This document shows positions 52,247 to 61,095 of a DNA stretch of 64,000 bases, piece after piece. The notes below the pieces were generated by a model, which was not told where the DNA came from, did no database searches, and was given only the letters and a program-made list of their open reading frames with translations. The stretch is from positions 124,001-188,000 of the forward strand of contig JAJEJC010000008.1 of NCBI GenBank assembly GCA_022828105.1, written 5' to 3'. The first letter of the stretch is position 1, and every line of letters begins with the position of its first letter. Made by a program: the position numbers and the translations under genes. This DNA is from Dehalococcoidia bacterium. Lineage in GTDB: Bacteria > Chloroflexota > Dehalococcoidia > Bin125.

Positions 52247-54193
52247 CTACGGCGCAGAACAGTGCGGAAAAATCGAGACCGCGACGTGAGAACTATCGGC
52301 GAGCCACTGCAGCCGGTGGCACCCGGTGATGCGGTAGGTCGAACGCAAACGGCCACTTGTGTCGTAGATGCGAACCAGATGCGTATCGGACCAATCGTGG
52401 GGCCAGTCTTCGGCTCTTGTCACGGTGGCAACACGTTCACCGTCAGGCGACCAGTATCGGGAATAGCCAGGTAGGTCTGGTATCGGAATCTCTTGCGGTC
52501 GATAGGAGTGCATGCTCCCGATGTACCAATGTTCACGGGTCGCAAAGCGAAACTGTCTGCCGTCCGGAAGCCACTCGAAGGCCCAGCCGGCACGCGCGCC
52601 CAGTACTTCGCCCTGGTCGGTGAGGATCAAGCCGACACCGTTGGTCATAGCGATCATGCGGTCGCCAAGCGGCGAGATCCGCAGCCAGCGGTCGGCAGGG
52701 ACCGGTCTGAACCCTGGCCACGGTTCGCCTTCGAGCGTCAGTCGCCGCACAACGTACTCGCTTGGGCGACCGTCTGGGGCAGACAACACATAGATTGATT
52801 GGCCATCGGGATGAAACTCCGCGGCATCGTAGATTGGCTGCCTGCCGGATTCCTCGTCGAAGAGCGATATCCGTTCGTCCCGATCCAGGCGGTACAGCCA
52901 GAACTCTCCAGCCTCATGGCCAGGTTCTGCTTGCTCCGGGATTCCCCAGTCGCGAAAGACAATGGCCCGACCATCGAGCGACCAGCGCGCCTGCGCCGAC
53001 AGATACCTCCCTCGACCGCATTGGCAATATAGAAATGCGCGGCCAATCTCGGTCGCACTACCATTGGGCTCAACAAGAGTGAGCCTGAATCCCGGCTCAA
53101 GCCCGAATCCTGAATCTTCGCTGCGGTCCCGGTCCATCACCAGTACGCGCCCGCCGACGGGCGCCACCAGGATGTCGCCGCCGGCCCCTTTGTACAAGGA
53201 TGTGAGCTCGTCCGTTTCGGATCTGTAACGCTTAAGTTTCGGCCCGTCAGGATCGCTGTAGTCCTGAAACACCAGACTCCCATCCTCAGGGTCGAAGCTC
53301 CACGTTTCGCTCTGCCAATCGTCGTGGACGGCAACGGGGAGTCGCCTTGGCTGTGCGCTGAGATCGACGGGGAGCAACCACAATCCATAGCTGTGAATGA
53401 CTGGCGCGCCGTAGTTGACGGGGTCATGCTCCACATCCGTGATCGGAGTCCAGCCGCGCCGGATCGCGAATCCGTCCGAGTCGGAGCATGGCTCTCCAGT
53501 TGGCCGGACGAACAACCACTGCCCATCAGGACTACGACCGGCAACCTCTAGCTGAACGCCCTCGTTCAATGCGCAATTCGCGGAGGAGAAATCGGGTGAT
53601 CTGTGAATCGCTGCATTGCCACCTGTGGTGGTCACACGCTGCGCGTCAGGCAACTGAAGCCTAGGCAGGCCCGCGAGATCGTCCTCCGTCAGTTGCAACC
53701 CGTTGGCCGTGACCCAGCCGCGAACGCCGTTCGGATCCTCTGCCATCAGCCACCTGCTGCCCTCGCCATGCGGAAACAGCGGGCCGCGACCAACGATGGT
53801 CATTTCCTGGCCAGGATGACGGATCGCAAGAACCGGCGATCGTTGGCTCGGGAGCGCATACAGGTTGACCGAGGGCATGCGATTCGGAACTACGATGTGG
53901 AGCACGCTCGGTTGCGGTCGCGTAGCCACCGTCTCCAGAACGGCAGCGACCACCTGCTTGTCTTCCAAGACATCGGCTCGCGCTTTCTTGGAATGCGACT
54001 CTGGAAGTTCAGGAGCTGCGACCACGTTGACTGGCGCACTCTGCGATTGCTGCTGTTTCGGAGCGACAGGGATCGCGTCGGCACAACCAACGACCAAAGT
54101 CACGAACAACAACAACGCAATTGCAGCCGCACTCACACTGCCGCGTCCACATAGTTTGCTGACGGTGAAGGACGAGGAGATCTCGATTCTCAT
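52247..54193 (-). CDS. Secreted lipoprotein with SH3-like and WD40/TolB-like propeller domains
   Basis: The 648-residue product has a lipoprotein signal (AIALLLFVTLVVGC), a Q/S-rich linker, then bacterial SH3-like segments near residues 105-240 (NLYALPSQRSPVL; AIHRSPDFSSANC), and a TolB-like propeller with repeated S-L/P-D-G/E motifs (ARWSLDGRAIVF; AEFHPDGQSIYVL; RYWSPDGERVATV). Function is unknown; it is probably a cell-surface binding or sensing protein. The gene is somewhat less GC-rich than its neighbours. It lies between the thiolase and the tandem CoA-transferase, all leftward. Confidence 0.8.
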   Translation of the reverse strand: MRIEISSSFTVSKLCGRGSVSAAAIALLLFVTLVVGCADAIPVAPKQQQSQSAPVNVVAAPELPESHSKKARADVLEDKQVVAAVLETVATRPQPSVLHIVVPNRMPSVNLYALPSQRSPVLAIRHPGQEMTIVGRGPLFPHGEGSRWLMAEDPNGVRGWVTANGLQLTEDDLAGLPRLQLPDAQRVTTTGGNAAIHRSPDFSSANCALNEGVQLEVAGRSPDGQWLFVRPTGEPCSDSDGFAIRRGWTPITDVEHDPVNYGAPVIHSYGLWLLPVDLSAQPRRLPVAVHDDWQSETWSFDPEDGSLVFQDYSDPDGPKLKRYRSETDELTSLYKGAGGDILVAPVGGRVLVMDRDRSEDSGFGLEPGFRLTLVEPNGSATEIGRAFLYCQCGRGRYLSAQARWSLDGRAIVFRDWGIPEQAEPGHEAGEFWLYRLDRDERISLFDEESGRQPIYDAAEFHPDGQSIYVLSAPDGRPSEYVVRRLTLEGEPWPGFRPVPADRWLRISPLGDRMIAMTNGVGLILTDQGEVLGARAGWAFEWLPDGRQFRFATREHWYIGSMHSYRPQEIPIPDLPGYSRYWSPDGERVATVTRAEDWPHDWSDTHLVRIYDTSGRLRSTYRITGCHRLQWLADSSHVAVSIFPHCSAP

Positions 54194-54235
54194 ACCGACA
54201 AAACGTCGCCAACGACACGGAAGTTCCAGGTTCGG

Positions 54236-56641
54236 CTACGCCAGCTCGACCGGCTCCGACCAGACGACTCCTTCCGACCTGAGGCGCTCGATGTCTCCGC
54301 CTCGGCCGACTTCGGCGAGGATCTCGTCGGTCTCTTGACCGGCGAGGACGCCGGGGCCGTAGTCGTCGCGGCCTCCGGCCATCGTGGTTAGCGGACCCCA
54401 GCGGCGGATGTCGCCGAGGCGACGGTGATTCGCCAGCGGATTGAAGCCGTTGGCGAGGACGTGCTCGTCGTGAGCGAAGAAGTCGCCGACCGAGCCCGCG
54501 TCGACCTGTACACAGCCGACGCCGACGGCCGTCAGCCGTTGTTCCCATTCAGCGGCGGGCGACTGGGCGAATACCTCTGCGATGGCCTCGGTCATCGCGG
54601 CTTCGTCGTCGGCGCTCTGGTCGGAGAGCTGCGGCGCGGCTTCGGCGCAGAAGGCTTCCCACTCCTCGCAGGTCGGCGCGGCGAAGAAGACCCAGCCCTC
54701 CGACGCTTCGTAGAGCCGATACCAGGGCGCGGTGCCGTAGAGCTCGCCATCGACCTGGCGGCGCGGCGGCTTGCCCTCGTACTGGAGGAAGTCGTCGCTG
54801 TTGGCGTACGCGTTGGCGGTCAGCATGTTGACGTAGATCTCCTGGCCGACGCCGTAGCGGCGCTGCGCGTAGAGACCGAGCAGCGTCGCCGAGGCGACCA
54901 GCAGGCCGGTGTTGGGATCGGGATTGGCCTCGTTGGCGCGCATCAGTTGGCGCGATGCCTCGCGGATCTCATCGATCGTCTCGCAGCCGGCGGGCGGCAT
55001 CGCCGAGCCGGCCTGGAAGAGCGCGCCGCCGATCACCGCGCCGGGAATCGGGTGCGCCGAGGGTCGCCGCGCGCCCGGCGCGTCGGGACCGTAGCCGTTG
55101 GCCGAGACCCAGACGATCTCGGGATTGATCGCTCTGGCCGTTTCGTAGCCGATGCCCAGGCGGTCGGGGACGCCCGGTCGGTAGTTGTGCACGATCGCGT
55201 CGGACTTGCCGATCAGGTCGGCGACGATCGCCTGGCCTTGCTCGGACTTGAGGTCGATGCAGATCGATTCCTTGGCGGCGTTGGTCTTGGAGGCGAGCAG
55301 ACCGCGCAGGGGTCCACCGCCCATGCCTCGGAAGGGATCGCCGCCGATCGGCTCGACCTTGATCACGCGCGCGCCGAGGTCGGCCAGCATCGAGACGCCG
55401 ATCGGGGTGGCGATGATCGTCGCGAACTCCAGCACCGTGAAGCCGTCCAACGGCTTGCCTGACGGCGCGGCTCCGTTCGGCGAGGTCATCATCGGCGCGT
55501 CGCCGTTACGCGAGGTCCAGGCGAAGCCGTTTGCTTCCCCAATCGACGGAGCGGGACGCGCGATGTCGGCGGGAGTTTCGCGCAGGTGCGCGATGGCGCC
55601 TACCTGCTTGACCGGGCCCAGTTCAGGGTCCTCCAGCGTGATCGTGTCGCCGTTGGCGGCCATGTCGAGGTTGTCGACGGCGTCGTGGGTCGGCGTGAAC
55701 GGCTCGGCGGCGACGTTGCCCTGGGCGCGGAAGATCTCCATCCACTCGTCGCAGGTCTTCTCCTGCATCCGCTCGAGGATGCGGTCGCGCATCTCCTCGG
55801 TCGCCTCGGGCGTCCACTCGGCCTGACCGCCCTGCCACTGCTCCTCGGCGAACAGCAGGGTCAGGTCGGCGGCGTCCATGAAGGCGTAGAAGAGGTGCTC
55901 GAGCAGGTTGCCGAGCTGGATCCAACGGCCGTCGCGGGTCATCACCGGGTGATAGTTCAGCGTCGGCATGCCGCCGCCGATGTTGAAGAGCTGCGGGTAC
56001 GTCTCGGGGTCGCGCTCGGAGAGTTGCGTGAGCATCAACTGGAGCAGGTCGAACGGCATCAGACCCTGCAGCAGCGAGGTCTCGACGATCTGACCGCGAC
56101 CGCAGCGCTGGCGCTCGATCAGTGCGGCGAGGATGCCCTGGACTGCGCCCTGCGACGCGCCGTGCGCGCCGACCGGCACGGCGGCGAAGCCCGGACCCTC
56201 GCGCAGCCGCTGACCGGCGAAGGACATCATCCGGCCCGACTTGGCCGCGGCCAGCGCCTCATAGGCGGGATACTCCGCGTACGGTCCCGTCGATCCGAAG
56301 CCGGTGATCGAGCAGAAGACTGCGGCTTCGTTCAGCGCGCGGATGTCGGCGTACTCCAGCCGCCGAACCCTGGCCTGGGCCGGTGAGTCGGTCGAGACTA
56401 CGACATCCGTCTCGCGGATCAACGCCTCCAGCCGCGACCGCTCCGAGGCGATGTCCAGTTCCAGCGAGCGCTTGCCGCGCAGCCACATCGGGGCCGCCGC
56501 CAGCGAGCGCCAGGGGTCGCCGCCGGCCGGCTCGACCTTGACCACCTCAGCGCCAAAGTCGGCCAGGACCATGGTCGCGACGCCGCCAACCGCTCCGGTC
56601 GACAGGTCGAGCACGCGGGTATCGGTCAGCGGTGGCGCCAT
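54236..56641 (-). CDS. Tandem (fused) CaiB/BaiF CoA-transferase, two family III domains
   Basis: The 801-residue chain contains two complete CoA-transferase units. The first runs from residue 1 to about 375 (RVLDLSTGAVGGVATMVLADFG; AEVVKVEPAGGDPW). The second runs from about 395 to the end (FTVLEFATIIATPIGVSMLADLG; VIKVEPIGGDPFRG). The units are joined by a short linker. At the usual Asp nucleophile the first unit reads AYEALAAAKSG (Glu) and the second AHPIPGAVIGG (no acidic residue), by my alignment, so catalysis may differ from classical members. Fused forms are known in this family. ATG at 56641. Confidence 0.88.
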   Translation of the reverse strand: MAPPLTDTRVLDLSTGAVGGVATMVLADFGAEVVKVEPAGGDPWRSLAAAPMWLRGKRSLELDIASERSRLEALIRETDVVVSTDSPAQARVRRLEYADIRALNEAAVFCSITGFGSTGPYAEYPAYEALAAAKSGRMMSFAGQRLREGPGFAAVPVGAHGASQGAVQGILAALIERQRCGRGQIVETSLLQGLMPFDLLQLMLTQLSERDPETYPQLFNIGGGMPTLNYHPVMTRDGRWIQLGNLLEHLFYAFMDAADLTLLFAEEQWQGGQAEWTPEATEEMRDRILERMQEKTCDEWMEIFRAQGNVAAEPFTPTHDAVDNLDMAANGDTITLEDPELGPVKQVGAIAHLRETPADIARPAPSIGEANGFAWTSRNGDAPMMTSPNGAAPSGKPLDGFTVLEFATIIATPIGVSMLADLGARVIKVEPIGGDPFRGMGGGPLRGLLASKTNAAKESICIDLKSEQGQAIVADLIGKSDAIVHNYRPGVPDRLGIGYETARAINPEIVWVSANGYGPDAPGARRPSAHPIPGAVIGGALFQAGSAMPPAGCETIDEIREASRQLMRANEANPDPNTGLLVASATLLGLYAQRRYGVGQEIYVNMLTANAYANSDDFLQYEGKPPRRQVDGELYGTAPWYRLYEASEGWVFFAAPTCEEWEAFCAEAAPQLSDQSADDEAAMTEAIAEVFAQSPAAEWEQRLTAVGVGCVQVDAGSVGDFFAHDEHVLANGFNPLANHRRLGDIRRWGPLTTMAGGRDDYGPGVLAGQETDEILAEVGRGGDIERLRSEGVVWSEPVELA

Positions 56642-56743
56642 GGTGAAATCCTCAAGAGCAGCAGATACGAAGCCGAGTATATGCGCCGACCGCAGCCCGC
56701 CCCCGTCGCCCGTCCCAACGCGCCGAAGCCAACCCCACCCCCA

Positions 56744-56764
56744 GTCCCCGCTTCACGCGGGGAC
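56744..56764. repeat. Hairpin repeat, family B copy 2
   Basis: GTCCCCGC (56744-56751), loop TTCAC, GCGGGGAC (56757-56764). Preceded by CA and followed by CCGCTCCC, matching copy 1 in loop and flanks. It lies 18 bases past the end of the type III res gene and could serve as its terminator. Confidence 0.75.
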
Positions 56765-56782
56765 CCGCTCCCGTTCAGAGCT

Positions 56783-59359
56783 TCATGAACTCTTCAGCGC
56801 CTGCTCAACGACGTCGAACGTGTTCTTGTCAAAGACCAGCTTGAACGTCCCTTCAAGTGGCCCGTTCTCCACGACCATCTCGCCAAAGTTCGGGGCGTCT
56901 TGCTTGAAGTCCGTCGCCTGATTGAACGCCCCTTCGAGCAGCTGCAACACGCGCTCCTTGTACTTCGTGTCCTCGGAATCGACCAAGTGGTCGCCTTTGG
57001 TCTCGAAGACCAGCAGATGCGGGCTGTCGCTACTATCCACGGCCATGGCGATGAAGTCCGGCCAGATGCGCTCCGCGTTCCAACCCCGCAAGTAGTACTC
57101 GCCGCGTTGCCGGACGCCAACGCGGTGCCACCATGAGAGCGCCTTCTGTTCATCCAGATAGCGGGCGAAGCGCTTCTCCAGTACGGTGTCGAAGTGCTCC
57201 TCAATGACCGGAGTAAAGAGCGACAATTGCAGCTGCCTCCCAAGCCCGCGTTGAAGCTCATGGGCGTCCGCAGGAATCGGCACCGAGTATGGCTTGGCGC
57301 TGACTCGGTGAGACGGCAGTTTCGCTCGAAGCGAAAAACTGATCTGGCCATCAGCCAGCTTCTGTTTGAATGCGCGCTCGGACTGGACTTCAATCTGCCT
57401 GCGCACCTCACTGCGAAGTAGGTCAACCAGAGTCAATCGTTGGCGATAGATCTGCTCGTCGCTCTGATCTGCTTCTCGCGGTTGGTCAATGGCTTCCGAG
57501 GCGACCCGCGCTGCCTGCCAAGGATTAGGAATCAGATCGCCCAACCGACGCGCATACCAGGACAGGCTCGGCGTTACGTCAATGGGTAGCTCAGCCTCAG
57601 AGGACTCTGAGTAGACGGTGCCTTCCTCGCCTACGTCCACCGTGCCGAACTCGACGACGGGCTTCTGAGGCATTGAACTCTGCACGTTCGCGACGCGAAT
57701 GCCGTCCCAGTTGATCTCGGGCAGAATGTGCTGCCGATAGTCGAGCTCAATCCAGCGATTGCCCTCGCTGTGGAGAACCCGAGGCAGACATATCTCCTTG
57801 TCTTCGAAGATGTCGCGGCGACGGAACTCCACCTCGGTCAGCTCCGATGTGTCGCCGTGGACGTCATCAAGCAGGTCGCCCATGCCTTCCTGTTCAAGGC
57901 CGTTCTTCACGTGCTTCATCGCTTCGCTGACGGAGGTTTCGGTGCAGTAGACGTAGCACTGGTCGAGCGACTCAACCTCGGTGCGTCTCGCCTCCGGTTG
58001 GCGCATTACTCGACCGACAAGCTGGGTGATCGCCTGTTTCGACTGCGTGTTGTCGAGCACGACGAGCAGATAGGCGAACGAGCAATCCCAGCCTTCCATC
58101 AGCGCCGCCTTGGTGATGATCCAGCGGATCGGCGAGTACGGGGACATCAGGTCAACACCGGTGATTTCATCAACGTACGCCGATTTGACCGCGATCTGGT
58201 CCGACGGAACGCCGAGCTGCTCCAGTTGCGCCCGGGCATCTTCTGCGTGAATGTTCTCTTTGCCTAGCTGTTCCTTGCCTGTGCTTTGCACGCGCACGAC
58301 GGCTATCGGGCGGATGTAGCGTCCGCTGTTCTCAAGGAATCGCTCAGCGTCTCGCTCCAGGACCTCCAACTCATTGACCGCAAGAGCGAGCGTTGCATGC
58401 CAGTCCGCGTTGCTCGTTGTCCGCACCTGGATTGGCAGCTTGATCATCTCTTCGCGCTTGAGCGCTGGACCGCCAACGTTGACCAGCAGATTACTGATTG
58501 CCGGATGCGGTGTCGCCGTCAGTTCGATCATCATGCTCGGATTGAAGCGGCTGATCCTGCGAACGAACTCCTGCTCCCCCGCCTCCGACTTGCCGTACGC
58601 CTTATGCGCTTCGTCCAGCACCACGACTGGGCGCGTGAGTTTGAACACGTTGGACAGGCTTGCGTGAATCAGCGCCCCGCCATCGGGTGGATCGAGGTCT
58701 CGATGCGCCTGGCGCAACTGCTGCATACGCCACAGATTGTCGTCCTCCGGGAAGAACGATGGGTAGCGCCCTGAGTTCCGAAACATGCGCAAGAATTCCT
58801 TGTTCTTCTTGCGGTTCGCGCCTTGCAGCGAGATCAGCATGACGCACAAGTAGTGCTGGACATCTTGCTTGGTGAAGGGATCGTCCTTCTCCAGCACCTT
58901 GACCTTGCCGCCGCTCGCCAGCTCGAGCATCTGCCGGTAGGGATGCTCCTTGTTCCAGAGCGCAGCCTTGGTTTGCGCATAGATCGCCTTAGACGGCACG
59001 AACCAGAGCACCAGGCCGTTCTGCTGATGCAGCCGCTCCAGCGCGGCGACGCCGAGCAGCGTCTTGCCACCGCCGGTCGGGACCTTGAAGCAGATGTGCG
59101 GAATCGGGCGTCCGGCTCCGTCCGTCCGTGGGACATACTCGCCGGTGGTAGGTGGCAAGTAGCCAGCGTCGTGCAGTTTGTTCCAGGTTGTACGCGGGTA
59201 ATCCCGAGTTGCGGCGATCGCCTCCGGCGGCAGCGCTTGAAGCATGTCCTCCGCAGCGTCGGCGGCCGCTCGCGCCTCACGAAGTTCATTGAGCCAGCGA
59301 GTGAACGCGTCGAGGGCCTGTTCCTGGTACTCCTTTAGTTCCAGCATCGGATTCGCCAC
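56783..59359 (-). CDS. res: Type III restriction enzyme Res subunit
   Basis: This 858-residue SF2 helicase-nuclease has Walker A VPTGGGKT at 93-100, DEAH at 249-252, motif III ELTATPHP, and motif VI QLVGRVMRQPEAR. Near the C terminus the PD-(D/E)xK nuclease reads WPDFIAMAVDSSDSPHLLVF then ETKGDHL. It needs the Mod subunit for DNA recognition and cuts after ATP-driven movement. The GTG at 59359 directly follows the mod stop (TGA then GTG); ATG at 59347 is an alternative. If mod is OFF, the Res protein alone should be inactive. Confidence 0.93.
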   Translation of the reverse strand: MANPMLELKEYQEQALDAFTRWLNELREARAAADAAEDMLQALPPEAIAATRDYPRTTWNKLHDAGYLPPTTGEYVPRTDGAGRPIPHICFKVPTGGGKTLLGVAALERLHQQNGLVLWFVPSKAIYAQTKAALWNKEHPYRQMLELASGGKVKVLEKDDPFTKQDVQHYLCVMLISLQGANRKKNKEFLRMFRNSGRYPSFFPEDDNLWRMQQLRQAHRDLDPPDGGALIHASLSNVFKLTRPVVVLDEAHKAYGKSEAGEQEFVRRISRFNPSMMIELTATPHPAISNLLVNVGGPALKREEMIKLPIQVRTTSNADWHATLALAVNELEVLERDAERFLENSGRYIRPIAVVRVQSTGKEQLGKENIHAEDARAQLEQLGVPSDQIAVKSAYVDEITGVDLMSPYSPIRWIITKAALMEGWDCSFAYLLVVLDNTQSKQAITQLVGRVMRQPEARRTEVESLDQCYVYCTETSVSEAMKHVKNGLEQEGMGDLLDDVHGDTSELTEVEFRRRDIFEDKEICLPRVLHSEGNRWIELDYRQHILPEINWDGIRVANVQSSMPQKPVVEFGTVDVGEEGTVYSESSEAELPIDVTPSLSWYARRLGDLIPNPWQAARVASEAIDQPREADQSDEQIYRQRLTLVDLLRSEVRRQIEVQSERAFKQKLADGQISFSLRAKLPSHRVSAKPYSVPIPADAHELQRGLGRQLQLSLFTPVIEEHFDTVLEKRFARYLDEQKALSWWHRVGVRQRGEYYLRGWNAERIWPDFIAMAVDSSDSPHLLVFETKGDHLVDSEDTKYKERVLQLLEGAFNQATDFKQDAPNFGEMVVENGPLEGTFKLVFDKNTFDVVEQALKSS

Positions 59360-61014
59360 TCAGCCGTTCCGGTGCAGTTCGAAAGGAAGCTGGCAGAACG
59401 TAATCCCGTGCGGCGTCAAATCGCGCTGGCTCATGTACTTGCCCGCGGCAAAGACGATCGCAGGCCGCTCGCGCTCGGAGATCCGCTTGGCCAACTCAGC
59501 CGAGAACATCGCGTCGTTTCCGCGCAGCCAGTCGGCCTCGGGACGGTAGAGCAGGTAGTAATCGGTCTCCTCGTCGGTATGGAACGGCTCACCGTCGGGC
59601 GGCTGCAGCGTTGGCGTGCTGACCGACTTGCCGACAGCGGTGTGCAACAGATGGGCCGCAAGGTCCGCGTAGGAGGGAAGAGACTCTCCACTCAGCAACT
59701 GGTCGGCGTCGATTGGATCACCAAGCGTGCAGTAGGTGAATGAACCGCCGAGCCCTTCGCGCAGAGCGGCGTCCTTGGCATCGGGCACACCGTCAATGAC
59801 GCGACGTACGCGTTCGGCAGTAATCGTGTCTGCGTAGTCCTCGCACTCGACGAGGATAAACCTGCGGTTGCCGCCATCCTCGGCGTTGAGGGCAAGCACA
59901 GCGTGAGCGGTTGTACCACTGCCGGCGAAGGAATCAAGCACGATAGAATCACCGTGCGCAGCCATCCGCAACATGCGTTCAACCAGTTTTGTTGGCTTTG
60001 GTGTGTCGAAGTCCGCCGGTCCACCGAATATCTGGGTCAATTCATCGGAGGCGTCGCGGTTCTGCGGGAACTTCTCGTGTTTGTCAGTCTCCCAAATGCT
60101 CGGCCAAGTGAGGCCCTGTCTGATGTCTTTGAGGAATCGTTTCCGCTGAGGCGGACCATTGCCATCATGTCCGAACATGATGTCACCGCTAATGATCATC
60201 TCGTGGACTCGTTCTGCGTTATGGACCCAGTTGCGGTTGGTTGGCGGGAAGTGCTCAACATCAGTCTTGGGATTTCGAATTCCGTAGTACAGAGAGTCAA
60301 CCCACCGTCCACCCCGCGTGTTACCATGCATCTGTTGCAATCGCCACGGCCCTCTCGGATCGTCGTCTGGATTCGAGAACGAGGAGTCGCTCTCTGTTCG
60401 TGGTCTCAGGTGTATGTTCTGCTCTGTCCCGTAGATTAAAATGTATTCGTGGATATCACCGATTCGTCGATCGGGGGGTGGCCCGCCGCGCTTCTTCCAC
60501 GACACGGTGCAAATGTGATGCTCGCGGCCCCATATCTCATTCATAATCTGCTGTAAGTGATACAGCTCAGTGTCATCTATCGAGATGAAGATCACTCCAT
60601 CGTCAGCCAGCAATTCCCGAAGCAGGTGCAGCCGCGGCCACATCATGCTAAGCCACTTATCGTGGCGCTCCAAGTCTTCATCGTCGACCGGTTTGTTCTG
60701 TGCCATCCATTCCTGCATCAGTGGGCTGTTTACGTTGTCGTTGTATTGCCAGCCTTCATTGCCAGTGTTGTAAGGAGGGTCAATGTAGATGCAATCCACC
60801 CGTCCGGCGTATCGCGGCAGGAGCGCCTTGAGCGCGTGCAAGTTGTCCCCATGGATGATCAGATTGTCGTCAGCGTCGAGTGTCTGGGAGTCGTACGGAC
60901 GATCAGAGTGGGGGGGGGGGCAGATTTCGAAGCGTCAGGCACCAGGGACCGGACGGGCACGGTCAGGTGGTGCGCGTAGATGTGCTGCTTGCCTTTGAAC
61001 TCCAGCGTCGGCAC
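59360..61014 (-). CDS. mod: Type III DNA methyltransferase Mod subunit, out of frame at an 11-G tract (phase-OFF)
   Basis: The body (in frame from about 60900 to the stop at 59360) is a beta-class N6-adenine methyltransferase. It reads LIIHGDNLHALKALLPRYAG, catalytic IDPPYNTGNEGWQYN, a variable target-recognition region, then the AdoMet site LDSFAGSGTTAHAVL. The family N terminus is found in another frame: GTG at 61014 reads VPTLEFKGKQHIYAHHLTVP, continuing to SLVPDASKS at a run of eleven C (sense strand). With 11 bases the frame ends after about 51 codons. With 9 or 12 it joins the body as SAPP-HSDRPYDSQTL. AGGGGGG precedes the GTG. The gene is AT-richer than the genome around it, suggesting transfer. 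An assembly error in the run is the main alternative. Confidence 0.85.
60910..60920. repeat. Poly-G tract (11 G) in the 5' part of mod
   Basis: Eleven consecutive G on the top strand, C in the coding sense, about 95 bases downstream of the GTG start. Tracts of this kind change length by slipped-strand mispairing and switch genes on and off. Confidence 0.9.
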
Positions 61015-61095
61015 TTCGGTTGTCCCCCCTAGCGTTCGGAGTCGTCAGGATAGGCCAGAATCACGGAATGCCTCAAGCGGCTGGGCGAACCGCAC

